This document shows, piece by piece, positions 15,323 to 23,790 of a stretch of 64,000 nucleotides of DNA (the stretch's first letter is position 1; every line of letters begins with the position of its first letter). Source of the stretch: Rodentibacter trehalosifermentans. GTDB taxonomy: Bacteria > Pseudomonadota > Gammaproteobacteria > Enterobacterales > Pasteurellaceae. Location: positions 62,001 through 126,000 of the forward strand of contig NZ_MLHL01000006.1 in the NCBI RefSeq assembly GCF_002000545.1. The letters run 5' to 3'. A program made the position numbers and the translations under genes. The notes beneath the pieces were generated by a model. The model saw only the letters and a list, made by a program, of their open reading frames with translations. It was not told where the DNA came from and did no database searches.

Positions 15323-17482
15323 ATGAGTAATAAATATCTTGTTGAAGCATTATTGCGTCCTCCCGTCGAATTTTATACGACGGCGATTTGCACGATGGCC
15401 GCCGGTCTTTGCGCTTATGCACCTTGGGCGGTAGCGTTAAAACCGCATGTAGGGTATGGCATGGCAGTAGGATTTGGTTTAATTGGTGCAAAACGGGCAC
15501 ACGAAGGTTGGCAGATTTTACGTTATCACCGGAATTTAAAACGTTTACCGCACTATGCCTTAACCAGTAAACAAATACCGGTATTAAAACGTGATCTTTT
15601 TTTGGGTAAAGGATTTCGTTGGCAACAAAAACATACACAACGATTACATGATTGCTTTCAGCAATCTGCCGAAAAATACACACTTCCTTCCAAGTCTTTT
15701 ACCTGGGTGCGTGAATTTGAGAAGAAACATAGCGATAGCTTTATTGCTAAGTTGACGTCAAAAGACAGTCCTTTTAATCCTTTTAGACCGTTACCCCCGG
15801 TTGAGGGCATTCCGGCAATTCATGGCATTGAATTAAATGAAGTGAATGTGACGGTTCCCCTAAGCAGCCGTGTGGGTCATACGTTGGTATTGGGGACAAC
15901 CCGTGTTGGAAAAACACGACTTGCTGAGACATTAATTACACAAGATATCAATCGAGGTAGCCGCTTTGAAGAGCGTGAAGTCGTGATATTTATCGATCCT
16001 AAAGGGGATGCCGATATTCTCAAAAGAATGTATGCTGAAGCGAAGAGGGCCGGTCGGGAAAAAGAATTCTATGTTTTTCATTTAGGCTGGCCGGATATTT
16101 CTGCCCGCTATAATGCCGTTGGGCGTTTTAATAAAATCACCGAAGTGGCGTCTCGAATTTCCGGTCAATTAAGCGGTGCGGGGAATTCGGCAGCATTTAA
16201 AGAGTTTGCCTGGCGATTTGTGAATATTATTTCCCGGGCATTAGTTGAACTTGGACGTCGCCCTAATTATGAACAAATTGCACGCTATGTTCGAAGTATA
16301 GAGTCACTTTTCTTGGATTATGCTAGATTCTATTTCGATCGGAAAGATAAAAAAATCTGGTTGACGATTCTGGAAGCAGCAGTCAAAGTCGATCCGAATA
16401 AATCCTCGCTTGCAATGAGAGGGCGTAGTCCGGAGGTCATTGCCGTCGATCAATATATTCGTGATGAACAAATTTTTGATCCCGTATTGGATGGATTATG
16501 TAGTGCGGTACGTTATGACAAAACTTACTTTGATAAGATTGTGGCCTCACTTTTGCCGTTATTGGAAAAATTAACATCGGGTAAAGTCGCTGAATTACTT
16601 TCTCCGGATTATTCCGATATTACAGATACGCGCCCTATTTTTGATTGGGAAGAAGTCATCCGTAAGCGTGGGATTGTTTATATTGGGCTTGATGCACTCT
16701 CTGATTTGACAGTCGCCTCTGCTGTGGGCAATTCCATGTTTGCTGATTTGGTCTCGATGGCTGGGCATATTTATAAATTTGGGGTCAATGAAGGATTACC
16801 TCAGCAAGCCAATACGAAACAAGGTAAGATTGCTATCAATGTACATTGTGACGAATTTAACGAATTAATTGGTGATGAATTTATCCCATTAATCAATAAA
16901 GGCGGTGGGGCAGGTATTCAAGTTACGGCATACACGCAAACCATTTCTGATATTCAAGCAAGGACGCAAGATAGAGCAAAAGCCGGGCAAATCATTGGTA
17001 ACTTTAATACGCTTGTGATGCTTAGGGTTAAAGAACAAGCGACAGCAGAAGTCATGACGAAAAATTTACATGAAGTAAATATATTGGAAGTGATGGCGCT
17101 TTCCGGCACAAGTGATAATACGAACCCTAATTCATATGAGGATTTCGGCTCTAATACGAGCGATAGGGTGACAGTAAAATCAAAACCGATGCTTTCTGCT
17201 GCGGATATTACGAATTTACCCAAGGGACAGGCCTTTGCCCTAATAGAAGGCTCTCAATTGTGGAAGATTAGGATGCCATTACCGGTTGAAGATAAAGACG
17301 ATATGATGCCCTCATCTTTACAGCAACTTGCCGACTATATGCGAAATAACTATCGAACAACAGACTCTTGGTGGGAAGGTGTACACTATTATCACCCCAA
17401 TAAAGAGGCGGTAGAAGCCTTTGAGGCGTTGTCTCAAAAAACATTAAGGGAATCATATGACAATGAAAAAAACAAAGATTGA
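15323..17482 (+). CDS. traD: Type IV coupling protein TraD (SXT/TOL-type)
   Basis: A 719-residue coupling ATPase that links the relaxase-DNA complex to the secretion channel. Two N-terminal hydrophobic segments (about 18-60) are followed by the Walker A sequence LGTTRVGKT (about 190-198), VVIFIDPKGDAD, and a Walker B-like INVHCDEFNEL (about 505-515). A QTISDIQAR-type motif and C-terminal acidic tail are typical. It starts 15 bases after the TIGR03765 gene with AGGTGA before the ATG and overlaps the next gene by 26 bases. Confidence 0.96.
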   Translation: MSNKYLVEALLRPPVEFYTTAICTMAAGLCAYAPWAVALKPHVGYGMAVGFGLIGAKRAHEGWQILRYHRNLKRLPHYALTSKQIPVLKRDLFLGKGFRWQQKHTQRLHDCFQQSAEKYTLPSKSFTWVREFEKKHSDSFIAKLTSKDSPFNPFRPLPPVEGIPAIHGIELNEVNVTVPLSSRVGHTLVLGTTRVGKTRLAETLITQDINRGSRFEEREVVIFIDPKGDADILKRMYAEAKRAGREKEFYVFHLGWPDISARYNAVGRFNKITEVASRISGQLSGAGNSAAFKEFAWRFVNIISRALVELGRRPNYEQIARYVRSIESLFLDYARFYFDRKDKKIWLTILEAAVKVDPNKSSLAMRGRSPEVIAVDQYIRDEQIFDPVLDGLCSAVRYDKTYFDKIVASLLPLLEKLTSGKVAELLSPDYSDITDTRPIFDWEEVIRKRGIVYIGLDALSDLTVASAVGNSMFADLVSMAGHIYKFGVNEGLPQQANTKQGKIAINVHCDEFNELIGDEFIPLINKGGGAGIQVTAYTQTISDIQARTQDRAKAGQIIGNFNTLVMLRVKEQATAEVMTKNLHEVNILEVMALSGTSDNTNPNSYEDFGSNTSDRVTVKSKPMLSAADITNLPKGQAFALIEGSQLWKIRMPLPVEDKDDMMPSSLQQLADYMRNNYRTTDSWWEGVHYYHPNKEAVEAFEALSQKTLRESYDNEKNKD

Positions 17483-17819
17483 GATGCGAATTACCGATAC
17501 ACCGGATTGCTACGTGAACCTAGATATTGATATGGGCGCACCTTTAGGTGCCTCTTCAGCCGGTAAATTCGATAACGAGCGACTTGTCTTTTTTGTCGAA
17601 ACGATTTTTCCGGAGTGGGAAAAACATCAGTGGTCATTACATCAACTGGATAATTATCTTGCTCAATATGGGATTGAAGTATGGAGTCATGATGAGGAAA
17701 TTAAATTCGGTACGGTACTCCCGGAAGGTTATTTTAGTTTTTGGTTGCGTTTTACACAACAATATCCCGGTGACGTGCTTGTGCAGTGTCAGCGTTTATC
17801 ACAACAAAAGGTGAATTAA
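17457..17819 (+). CDS. Conserved small ICE protein after TraD
   Basis: A 120-residue soluble protein (MTMKKTKIEMRITDTPDCYVNLDIDMG...). It overlaps the end of traD by 26 bases and the next start by one base, so translation is coupled. Residues YFSFWLRFTQQYPGDVL near the end are aromatic-rich. No named family; position suggests an accessory of the coupling protein, which is only an inference. Confidence 0.75.
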   Translation: MTMKKTKIEMRITDTPDCYVNLDIDMGAPLGASSAGKFDNERLVFFVETIFPEWEKHQWSLHQLDNYLAQYGIEVWSHDEEIKFGTVLPEGYFSFWLRFTQQYPGDVLVQCQRLSQQKVN

Positions 17820-18514
17820 TGGCAGGAAACGAACAAGATAAAAGCCAACCGGAAAAGAAGAAAAAGGAATTCTTACCTTGCAAAGTGATTGGCACACTCA
17901 TTTTCTCGTTATTACTCAGTATCGTCATTGAATGGGTGGGTATTGCGTTTCAATATTGGGAGCCACCCGGTTATCTACACAGTAAACTGGTGATGAAAAA
18001 TGAGTTCGGTTGGTTTTCCACTGAATTTCAAAAAAGTCTTCTTTATAGTACGCCCGTGGAATTTGTGGAGTGGGCAATTTTACAAACACATCATTGGTTA
18101 TTTGTGCGAACCGGGATTCAGGCTTGGCTTAATGATCCCTCAAGCTCTGAATGGGGGGCATGGATTTATCATTATCTACGCGATTACGTTGAATCTGCAC
18201 TTTATGTCATCATCACGTTCATTATTCGATTAATGATCATTGTGCTGACCAGCCCATTGTTTTTACTTGCGGCTTTAGTGGGTATTGTAGATGGATTGGT
18301 TCAGCGGGATTTACGTCGTTTTGGCGTAGGACGGGAATCCGCATTTAAATACCATCATGCTAAAAGAGCGATTTTTCCGGTCATGCTTGTTGCTTGGATA
18401 TTGTATTTATCTATTCCTTTTTCCATTCACCCTAACTGGATTTTAATCCCCTCTGCCGTTTTCTTTGGACTGACGATTTCTTTTACGCTGTCAAACTTTA
18501 AGAAACATTTGTAA
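17819..18514 (+). CDS. ICE membrane protein, TIGR03747 (PFL_4697) / DUF4400 family
   Basis: A 231-residue inner-membrane protein. After a charged N-terminus it has about four hydrophobic segments (LIFSLLLSIVIEWVGIAFQYW, YVIITFIIRLMIIVLTSPLFLLAALVGIVDGLVQRDLRRFG, and two near the end). GLVQRDLRRFGVGRESAFKYHHAKR is the conserved block of the family. The ATG at 17819 overlaps the previous stop; AAAGGTGAATTA is the ribosome binding site. In related ICEs RAQPRD-family genes follow nearby, but here an ATPase module is interposed. Confidence 0.9.
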   Translation: MAGNEQDKSQPEKKKKEFLPCKVIGTLIFSLLLSIVIEWVGIAFQYWEPPGYLHSKLVMKNEFGWFSTEFQKSLLYSTPVEFVEWAILQTHHWLFVRTGIQAWLNDPSSSEWGAWIYHYLRDYVESALYVIITFIIRLMIIVLTSPLFLLAALVGIVDGLVQRDLRRFGVGRESAFKYHHAKRAIFPVMLVAWILYLSIPFSIHPNWILIPSAVFFGLTISFTLSNFKKHL

Positions 18515-18534
18515 TAGAGTGTGCCGTCTTTACT

Positions 18535-18551
18535 TAAAGACTTTACAAGCA
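18535..18551 (+). repeat. 17-mer related to the integrase-end repeat
   Basis: TAAAGACTTTACAAGCA matches TAAAGGCTTTACAAGCA, found at 54107-54123 and inverted at 45145-45161, at 16 of 17 positions. It overlaps a weak hairpin (GTCTTT/AAAGAC) after the TIGR03747 gene and lies directly at the left border of the ATPase module. Confidence 0.5.
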
Positions 18552-18588
18552 TAGAATAGGGGAGCTAAATTATTTATATTGAGAAAAG

Positions 18589-19971
18589 ATGAAAACTGAT
18601 TTACATATCCAAAATTTTGGCAAGGTGAAATCCGCAGATATTCGCCTTCGCCCTTTTACTGTCATCGTTGGACCTAATTCGAGCGGTAAAAGTTTTATTA
18701 CAAAATCGTTATATAGCATCTTTCATTCGATGAATAAGGATTTGGCTACCGATTTTCTTATTAACAATATTACTGATGCAATAGGTTTGATTTATGAAAT
18801 TCAAGATAAAGTATCTCGAATTTCACAACAAGATATTTCATTTTTTGAAGAACTACATTTCAAATTAACTAACCTAGAATTTTCGATTAGTGAAATTTAT
18901 GAGGAGCTCACTATACTCGATACCCATCGTATCGTAAAAGTAATTAATGAACTTTTTCCCTCAATTGAATCTACTTATTCTCTAATAAGAGAACGCTTAA
19001 ATGCTGGCTTGGGTTCAAAACTTAATGCTGTAGAGAATGAAATGATTCTTTTGGGATTGAAGATTAGAAATATAAAAAAATTTGTTGATGAGGAAAGATA
19101 CATATATGTGTCTCATTTTACAAATGACTTAAGACAAGAATTCTTAAAAAACTTCCAAGTTCAGTCACTTTCATCGTTGTATTCCCAAAGTGAAGACAAT
19201 ATGTTTGATTTTTCTGACTTAGGTCGCATTCAATTAAAAAATCAGACAGTTAGTTTTTCCTTGCATAGAGAGGGTATTGCTAAATTACAACAACTCTACA
19301 ATGTAGTTTATTTAGAGTCGCCTATTTATTTTAAATTAAAAAATGCGCTAAGAAGTGTTCGATTATCAAATGCAACTTTTAGAAGAAAAGGTTTTCTTAA
19401 TCAGGTTCCTAAATATTTTTATGATTTAGATCAATTGCTTGATGCTACAATATCAGGTAGTAATAGTGAACTTTTGCCTATTTTAGAACTTATCGAAAAG
19501 CGTATTAATGGTTCATTAAGTATTAGTAATGGAGATATTATATTTACCGATAACAATCAAAAAGATATAGAGATTCCATTAAATATGGTTTCTTCTGGTA
19601 TTTCTAATTTGGGGTTAATTGCGTTATTGATTAAGCAAAATATCCTTTCCAGAGGAAGTTATTTATTCATTGATGAGCCTGAAGTGAACTTACATACCGA
19701 ATGGCAACATGTCATGCTTGATGTGCTGGTTGAACTTAGTAAACGTGGAGTAATGGTTGTTATCGCAACACATAGTCTTGATATGATATATCGTTTTGAA
19801 AATGTTGTAAGTCAGGAAAAACAACTTGTAGAAAAAGATCACTTTAGCTTAAATCGTTTAACTCAAGAAGGTACATCAATACCTTCAGAAGGATTGATTA
19901 CTGATATCCGTCGAGCGAAAGAAGATTTGGGACGTCCTTATGTTGAATTATTAAAAGCGAGACTTCCTTAA
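18589..19971 (+). CDS. AAA-family ATPase of a candidate defence module
   Basis: A 460-residue ABC/SMC-like ATPase. The N-terminus LHIQNFGKVKSADIRLRPFTVIVGPNSSGKSF holds Walker A (about 24-32, GPNSSGKS); the C-terminal part has the signature-like VSSGISNLGLIALLI, Walker B LFIDEPEVNLH and the switch IATHSLDMI. The middle is helical. This is the layout of OLD/AAA_21-type ATPases common in anti-phage systems. It overlaps the next gene by one base, so the two form a unit. Base composition is AT-richer than the flanking transfer genes, and it splits the transfer cluster, both signs of separate acquisition. Confidence 0.88.
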   Translation: MKTDLHIQNFGKVKSADIRLRPFTVIVGPNSSGKSFITKSLYSIFHSMNKDLATDFLINNITDAIGLIYEIQDKVSRISQQDISFFEELHFKLTNLEFSISEIYEELTILDTHRIVKVINELFPSIESTYSLIRERLNAGLGSKLNAVENEMILLGLKIRNIKKFVDEERYIYVSHFTNDLRQEFLKNFQVQSLSSLYSQSEDNMFDFSDLGRIQLKNQTVSFSLHREGIAKLQQLYNVVYLESPIYFKLKNALRSVRLSNATFRRKGFLNQVPKYFYDLDQLLDATISGSNSELLPILELIEKRINGSLSISNGDIIFTDNNQKDIEIPLNMVSSGISNLGLIALLIKQNILSRGSYLFIDEPEVNLHTEWQHVMLDVLVELSKRGVMVVIATHSLDMIYRFENVVSQEKQLVEKDHFSLNRLTQEGTSIPSEGLITDIRRAKEDLGRPYVELLKARLP

Positions 19972-20762
19972 TGACAGTAAGAGATTGGGATTCTTTTAGA
20001 GAAATATTAGAGCATGAGATCAATTCATGCTCTATTTCTTTAGATGCGCAGGGATATCGAGTTGATGCTAAGAAGGGTAAGCCGGAAGGTATTCGAGATC
20101 ATTGTTGCCCTGAAACGAAAAATAATCCTAGACTAAAAAGTTGTGATTATTTTTATTTACATGAACAAAAATTTTTCTGCATTGAGTTTTCAGATCTACA
20201 CCGTCAATACATTGACCGAGATGTTAAGTTTCAAAAAATAAATAGCTTGGCAAACCGATTGCTTATTGAACAACTGCCTCGTAAAGAGCGGAGAGAGCTT
20301 CTAAAAGAAGTGAAAGGACTAAAAGTTTTTACTCAAGTAAAAAGTGTAATAAAGCAATTACGTAGCGTTCCATTATCAAAGGAAGATGGATATTTGTTTT
20401 TGCAAGGAATTAGAGAAGCGGAACCTTTAGCGATCATTCTAAATGAAATTGTTAAAAAATTTCAGGATACAGATTCACTATTAAAAACGATTTATCATCC
20501 TGAATGTGACAGGATTTGTAATTTACCAGACCGCACTATGTCTCGCTATTTCTTCGTCGTTTGGCATCCTCACAGTCAAACTGAACTTAAGGAACTGTAC
20601 GATAGCGATGTTCTGTCAGAAATTGATATCGGTAGATTATTTGATCCGATTCAGGATAATCTTAGGGAGGCACTTCGTCAAAAATCATTTGAATTATTAA
20701 ATAGTGAGCAGATTTTTTTACTTCCTTTACTTATGTTTAAAACAAGGTATTGTTCTCATTAA
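19971..20762 (+). CDS. Unknown partner protein of the ATPase (possible nuclease-type effector)
   Basis: A 263-residue soluble protein coupled to the ATPase gene by a TAATG overlap. The N-terminal half has several cysteines (HCCPETKNNPRLKSCDYFY) and a D ... E-F-S pattern (KSCDYFYLHEQKFFCIEFSDLH) that could be part of a PD-(D/E)xK-like core, but the match is loose. The C-terminal half is helical. I do not recognise the family. With an AAA ATPase partner in a mobile element, an effector or regulator in anti-phage defence is the most natural guess. Confidence 0.7.
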   Translation: MTVRDWDSFREILEHEINSCSISLDAQGYRVDAKKGKPEGIRDHCCPETKNNPRLKSCDYFYLHEQKFFCIEFSDLHRQYIDRDVKFQKINSLANRLLIEQLPRKERRELLKEVKGLKVFTQVKSVIKQLRSVPLSKEDGYLFLQGIREAEPLAIILNEIVKKFQDTDSLLKTIYHPECDRICNLPDRTMSRYFFVVWHPHSQTELKELYDSDVLSEIDIGRLFDPIQDNLREALRQKSFELLNSEQIFLLPLLMFKTRYCSH

Positions 20763-20771
20763 TCTTATCTT

Positions 20772-20799
20772 AAGGTCGGTATCTCACACTATCGACCTT
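20772..20799 (+). terminator. Candidate terminator after the ATPase module
   Basis: AAGGTCG (20772-20778) pairs with CGACCTT (20793-20799) around a 14-base loop, followed by only a short T run. It would separate the module from the transfer genes downstream. Confidence 0.4.
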
Positions 20800-20903
20800 T
20801 GTCATAAACTCTCCAATTCCTCAATAGGATTTCTCATTACAATCCCTTCCTAAATTTTGCATTATTTCTTTGCAATAAAATTAACCTTTGGAGCAAGAAA
20901 TTC

Positions 20904-21215
20904 ATGCGTAACGCTGCCTTCGTTTTTCTCTTTTCATTCGTGTGCTCAACGGTTGCTTATGCCGATGAAACCAGTGAATTAGAACAAGCCATGAGACAAC
21001 TAGAATCGGCTAAACAAGCCTTGATTCGCGCCCAGAAAAGTGCGAATGCCGGGCTGAAAAGTCGCCTCTATTTTGATTATCAAAAAGCGCATCAAGATAT
21101 TAATACCGTTAAACAAGGGATTAATTTCTACATTAACGGTGATCGCGCCCAACCACGCGACCCTCGCAAACTTAAAAGCCTTTCCGGTTACTACGATAAA
21201 GTCCGGAAAAACTAA
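20904..21215 (+). CDS. RAQPRD-family ICE protein
   Basis: A 103-residue secreted protein with a signal peptide (FVFLFSFVCSTVAYA) and the name-giving motif in YINGDRAQPRDPRKLKSL near residue 84. The family (TIGR01690) is restricted to ICEs and similar elements. Good ribosome binding site (TTGGAGC). It starts the second block of transfer genes after the inserted ATPase pair, so a new promoter is expected in the 140 bases before it. Confidence 0.94.
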   Translation: MRNAAFVFLFSFVCSTVAYADETSELEQAMRQLESAKQALIRAQKSANAGLKSRLYFDYQKAHQDINTVKQGINFYINGDRAQPRDPRKLKSLSGYYDKVRKN

Positions 21216-21217
21216 CT

Positions 21218-21460
21218 ATGTCGGACAAGCCATCTGTAGTACAAAATGCCTTTAAAGCCGGTTCGGGTGCGACGCCTGGCGAACTTCATATCCTCATCAT
21301 AGGCTTGATTTTTGTTAGCGTTTTCCTGGTCTTGGCGTATATCTGGGTAAATGCATTTAAAGATTTGCGGGAAGGTAACATGAAGATGAGTACCTTTGGC
21401 GGATTGATTGTGCGTGGCGTCTTGTTTCTTTGCATTATGGGTTATTTTTTATTGCGTTAG
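21218..21460 (+). CDS. ICE membrane protein, TIGR03758 (PFL_4701) / DUF3262 family
   Basis: An 80-residue protein with two transmembrane helices (about 25-47 and 61-79) and the family words GSGATPGELH and LREGNMKMSTFGG. It starts two bases after the RAQPRD stop. Small size and position suggest a channel or pilus-assembly membrane component. Confidence 0.9.
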   Translation: MSDKPSVVQNAFKAGSGATPGELHILIIGLIFVSVFLVLAYIWVNAFKDLREGNMKMSTFGGLIVRGVLFLCIMGYFLLR

Positions 21461-21488
21461 GTTTATTTTCAATATTAAGGAACATCCA

Positions 21489-21863
21489 ATGAAAACATTC
21501 GTGAAATTGAAACAATACGGTAAACAAGCTGCACTTGCCATTCCATTATTGGCGTTACAGACCGGAAATGCATTAGCTACCGGCGGCGGTAAAGGTATTC
21601 CTAAAATGGAAGCGCCGAGCCGTGGTGAAGGCGGTGGTATTATAGAAACTATAAAAAACTATGGTTTTGATATTGCTACATTAATTGGTTTATTAGTGTG
21701 TTGCTGGGGATTTTTTGTCGTAGCAGGTTCAGCGATTGAAACCTTCAGAGAAGTGCGTGCCGGTAAAAAAACATGGGGCGAATTCGGTATGATTTGTGCT
21801 GTTGGTATAGGACTTCTTGTTATTATCATTTGGTTAATTACCAAAGCGATTGATATGTTATAA
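21489..21863 (+). CDS. ICE membrane protein, TIGR03745 (PFL_4702) family, pilin-like
   Basis: A 124-residue protein with a signal-like N-terminus ending near ALATGG and two further hydrophobic helices (IATLIGLLVCCWGFFVVAGSAI and GMICAVGIGLLVIIIWLITKAI). This VirB2/TraA-like layout suggests the pilin or a pilin-like channel protein. The ATG at 21489 follows AAGGAACATCC; the longer frame from 21408 overlaps the previous gene and is rejected. Confidence 0.9.
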   Translation: MKTFVKLKQYGKQAALAIPLLALQTGNALATGGGKGIPKMEAPSRGEGGGIIETIKNYGFDIATLIGLLVCCWGFFVVAGSAIETFREVRAGKKTWGEFGMICAVGIGLLVIIIWLITKAIDML

Positions 21864-21872
21864 GGATATTCC

Positions 21873-22241
21873 ATGCAAGAGCATTCTCACTCAACTATTA
21901 CCTTTCTTCCTGAACGTATCAATCGCTCACCGACCGTCTTTCGGGGAATGACCATGATGGAACTTTTTGTTGTTGTAGGCATGGGGGCCGTTGTCGGAGC
22001 AGTAATCGGCTTATTGGTGGTGCTCTTATTTGGTCTTGGCTTATACATTATACCTTTGGTTGCTCTCCTTTTAGGTTGGGTGAGCATCCGTTTTGGCGGG
22101 GGATATATCGCCCGCTTAAAACGGGGAAAACCTGATGCGTGGTTTGAGCGATATATCCAGTTTAAACGCTCTCCATCAAAATTCATTACAGAAGAAACCC
22201 ACTGGTCAATTCATCGTTCCCGCAAAAAAGGGCATTTCTAA
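21873..22241 (+). CDS. Conjugative transfer protein, TIGR03750 / DUF3487 family
   Basis: A 122-residue membrane protein resembling VirB3/TraL in size and layout. LPERINRSPTVFRGMTMMELFVVVG opens the family pattern, two adjacent hydrophobic helices follow (about 28-75), and a basic tail (RLKRGKPDAWFERYIQF) is cytoplasmic. The stop overlaps the next ATG by one base. Confidence 0.92.
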   Translation: MQEHSHSTITFLPERINRSPTVFRGMTMMELFVVVGMGAVVGAVIGLLVVLLFGLGLYIIPLVALLLGWVSIRFGGGYIARLKRGKPDAWFERYIQFKRSPSKFITEETHWSIHRSRKKGHF

Positions 22242-22888
22242 TGAGTATATTGAGTCGATTTAAAAACGCGTTAAGTAATGAGCGCGCCCATGTTAATTCC
22301 TTACGTTTGGTGATTGTGGGGCTTTTTATAACCTGTCTAGGATTAGGTTATGGTTGGCATAAATCACCGGATAACTTGACTATCCATGTTCCGCCTGATT
22401 TACGCTCGGGCTCAACAAAAGCTTGGTGGGAAATTCCTCCGGCTTCCGTTTATTCTTTTTCTTTCTACATCTTTCAACAATTAAATCGTTGGCCAACAGA
22501 TGGTCGGGTCGATTACAAAAAAAATATTGAGGTGCTTAGTGCCTATTTCACACCGCAGTGCAAAAACTTTTTATTGGAAGATTATGCTAAGCGGGATGCA
22601 CTGGGCGAACTTCGTGATCGCGTTCGGGGTGTCTATGAGATACCCGGACGAGGATTTTCAGAAAATCGGGTCACCGTTAATAGCGCCGATGACTGGGATG
22701 TCACCCTTGATTTAAGTACCGATGAATACTTTTTAGACAATCCGGTAAAACGCGTTTTAGTTCGTTATCCCTTGCATGTTGTGCGCTATGACGTGAATCC
22801 GGAAGCGAATCCTTGGGGACTTGCCATTGATTGTTACCGTAGCTCTCCAAAACTCATTGAATACCGTGAAAACAAAGAACAACAGTAG
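22241..22888 (+). CDS. ICE protein, TIGR03746 (PFL_4703) / DUF2895 family, VirB8/TraE-like
   Basis: A 215-residue protein with a short cytoplasmic N-terminus, one transmembrane helix (about 22-40, LVIVGLFITCLGLGYGW) and a periplasmic domain containing PPDLRSGSTKAWWEIPPASVYSFSFYIFQQLNRW, the conserved block. The layout matches the VirB8-like scaffold of type IV secretion. Coupled to its neighbours by overlap. Confidence 0.93.
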   Translation: MSILSRFKNALSNERAHVNSLRLVIVGLFITCLGLGYGWHKSPDNLTIHVPPDLRSGSTKAWWEIPPASVYSFSFYIFQQLNRWPTDGRVDYKKNIEVLSAYFTPQCKNFLLEDYAKRDALGELRDRVRGVYEIPGRGFSENRVTVNSADDWDVTLDLSTDEYFLDNPVKRVLVRYPLHVVRYDVNPEANPWGLAIDCYRSSPKLIEYRENKEQQ

Positions 22889-22895
22889 GTTTTGT

Positions 22896-23780
22896 ATGAA
22901 AAAATCAACACGTTTACTTAAAACACTCACCGTTTCGACCGCACTTTTTTCTGCCTTTTCCATTCAGGCTGAGATTTTAATGAAGTGGGATAGAACGCCA
23001 TTGGCGATTGATCTCGCTACAAATAAAGAACGGATTATCTTTGTAGACAAAAATGTGAAAGTCGGCATACCTCAAAATCTACAAGGAAAATTGCGCGTAC
23101 AAAGCGTGGGAGGGGCTGTTTATTTTACTGCACTAGAGCCTTTTGAGTTAAATCGAATTCAATTGCGAGAAATTGGGACGGGACAAAATATCTTGCTTGA
23201 TATGAAAGCAGTACAAAGCCAACGTAAACCTGATCATATTCGATTGGTCTTTGATGAGGATGTGCAATCTAATCAGCCCGGCGTGGAACAAACCCGTGTT
23301 TCTGATTCGGTTGACAATGAAGTCAGTCAAGTGCGTAGCGCTTTACCTGTTCCCGCCGCACTGGTGCGTTATGCCGCACAGTCGCTTTATGCGCCACTAC
23401 GAACGGTTGAGCCACTCCCCGGTGTTCGCCGTGTTGCAATGAAATTACCAAGCTCATTACCGACATTACTTCCGAATTTAAAAGTTCGTGCAACACCGCT
23501 TGAAAGCTGGGGATTAGATGGCATGGTTGTGACAGCGGTCAAAATACAACACTTAGAGCCATTTCGAGTGAATTTGGATCCTCGCTATCTCCAAGGAAAC
23601 TTTTATGCGGCCAGTTTCCAACATGGATGGATCGGGGAATATGGTTCGCTTAACGATACAACAACCGTTTATTTGGTGACGGAGGGCGATGTGAGTAAAG
23701 CCATCATTCCAAGCAACCTCAAAACAAAATCAAGTACGAAAAAACTTGTGAAGAAAACCGTCACGGTGCCCGCGCAATAG
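22896..23780 (+). CDS. ICE protein, TIGR03749 (PFL_4704) / DUF3438 family, TraK/VirB9-like
   Basis: A 294-residue secreted protein. Signal peptide (LTVSTALFSAFSIQA), then ILMKWDRTPLAIDLATNKERIIFVDKNVKVGIP, the conserved family start. It is rich in beta strands as expected for an outer-membrane-core component. The ATG at 22896 is 7 bases after the previous stop and follows a GTAGGT site; the longer frame from 22821 overlaps the previous gene. Confidence 0.92.
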   Translation: MKKSTRLLKTLTVSTALFSAFSIQAEILMKWDRTPLAIDLATNKERIIFVDKNVKVGIPQNLQGKLRVQSVGGAVYFTALEPFELNRIQLREIGTGQNILLDMKAVQSQRKPDHIRLVFDEDVQSNQPGVEQTRVSDSVDNEVSQVRSALPVPAALVRYAAQSLYAPLRTVEPLPGVRRVAMKLPSSLPTLLPNLKVRATPLESWGLDGMVVTAVKIQHLEPFRVNLDPRYLQGNFYAASFQHGWIGEYGSLNDTTTVYLVTEGDVSKAIIPSNLKTKSSTKKLVKKTVTVPAQ

Positions 23781-23790
23781 GAGGTAGAAG

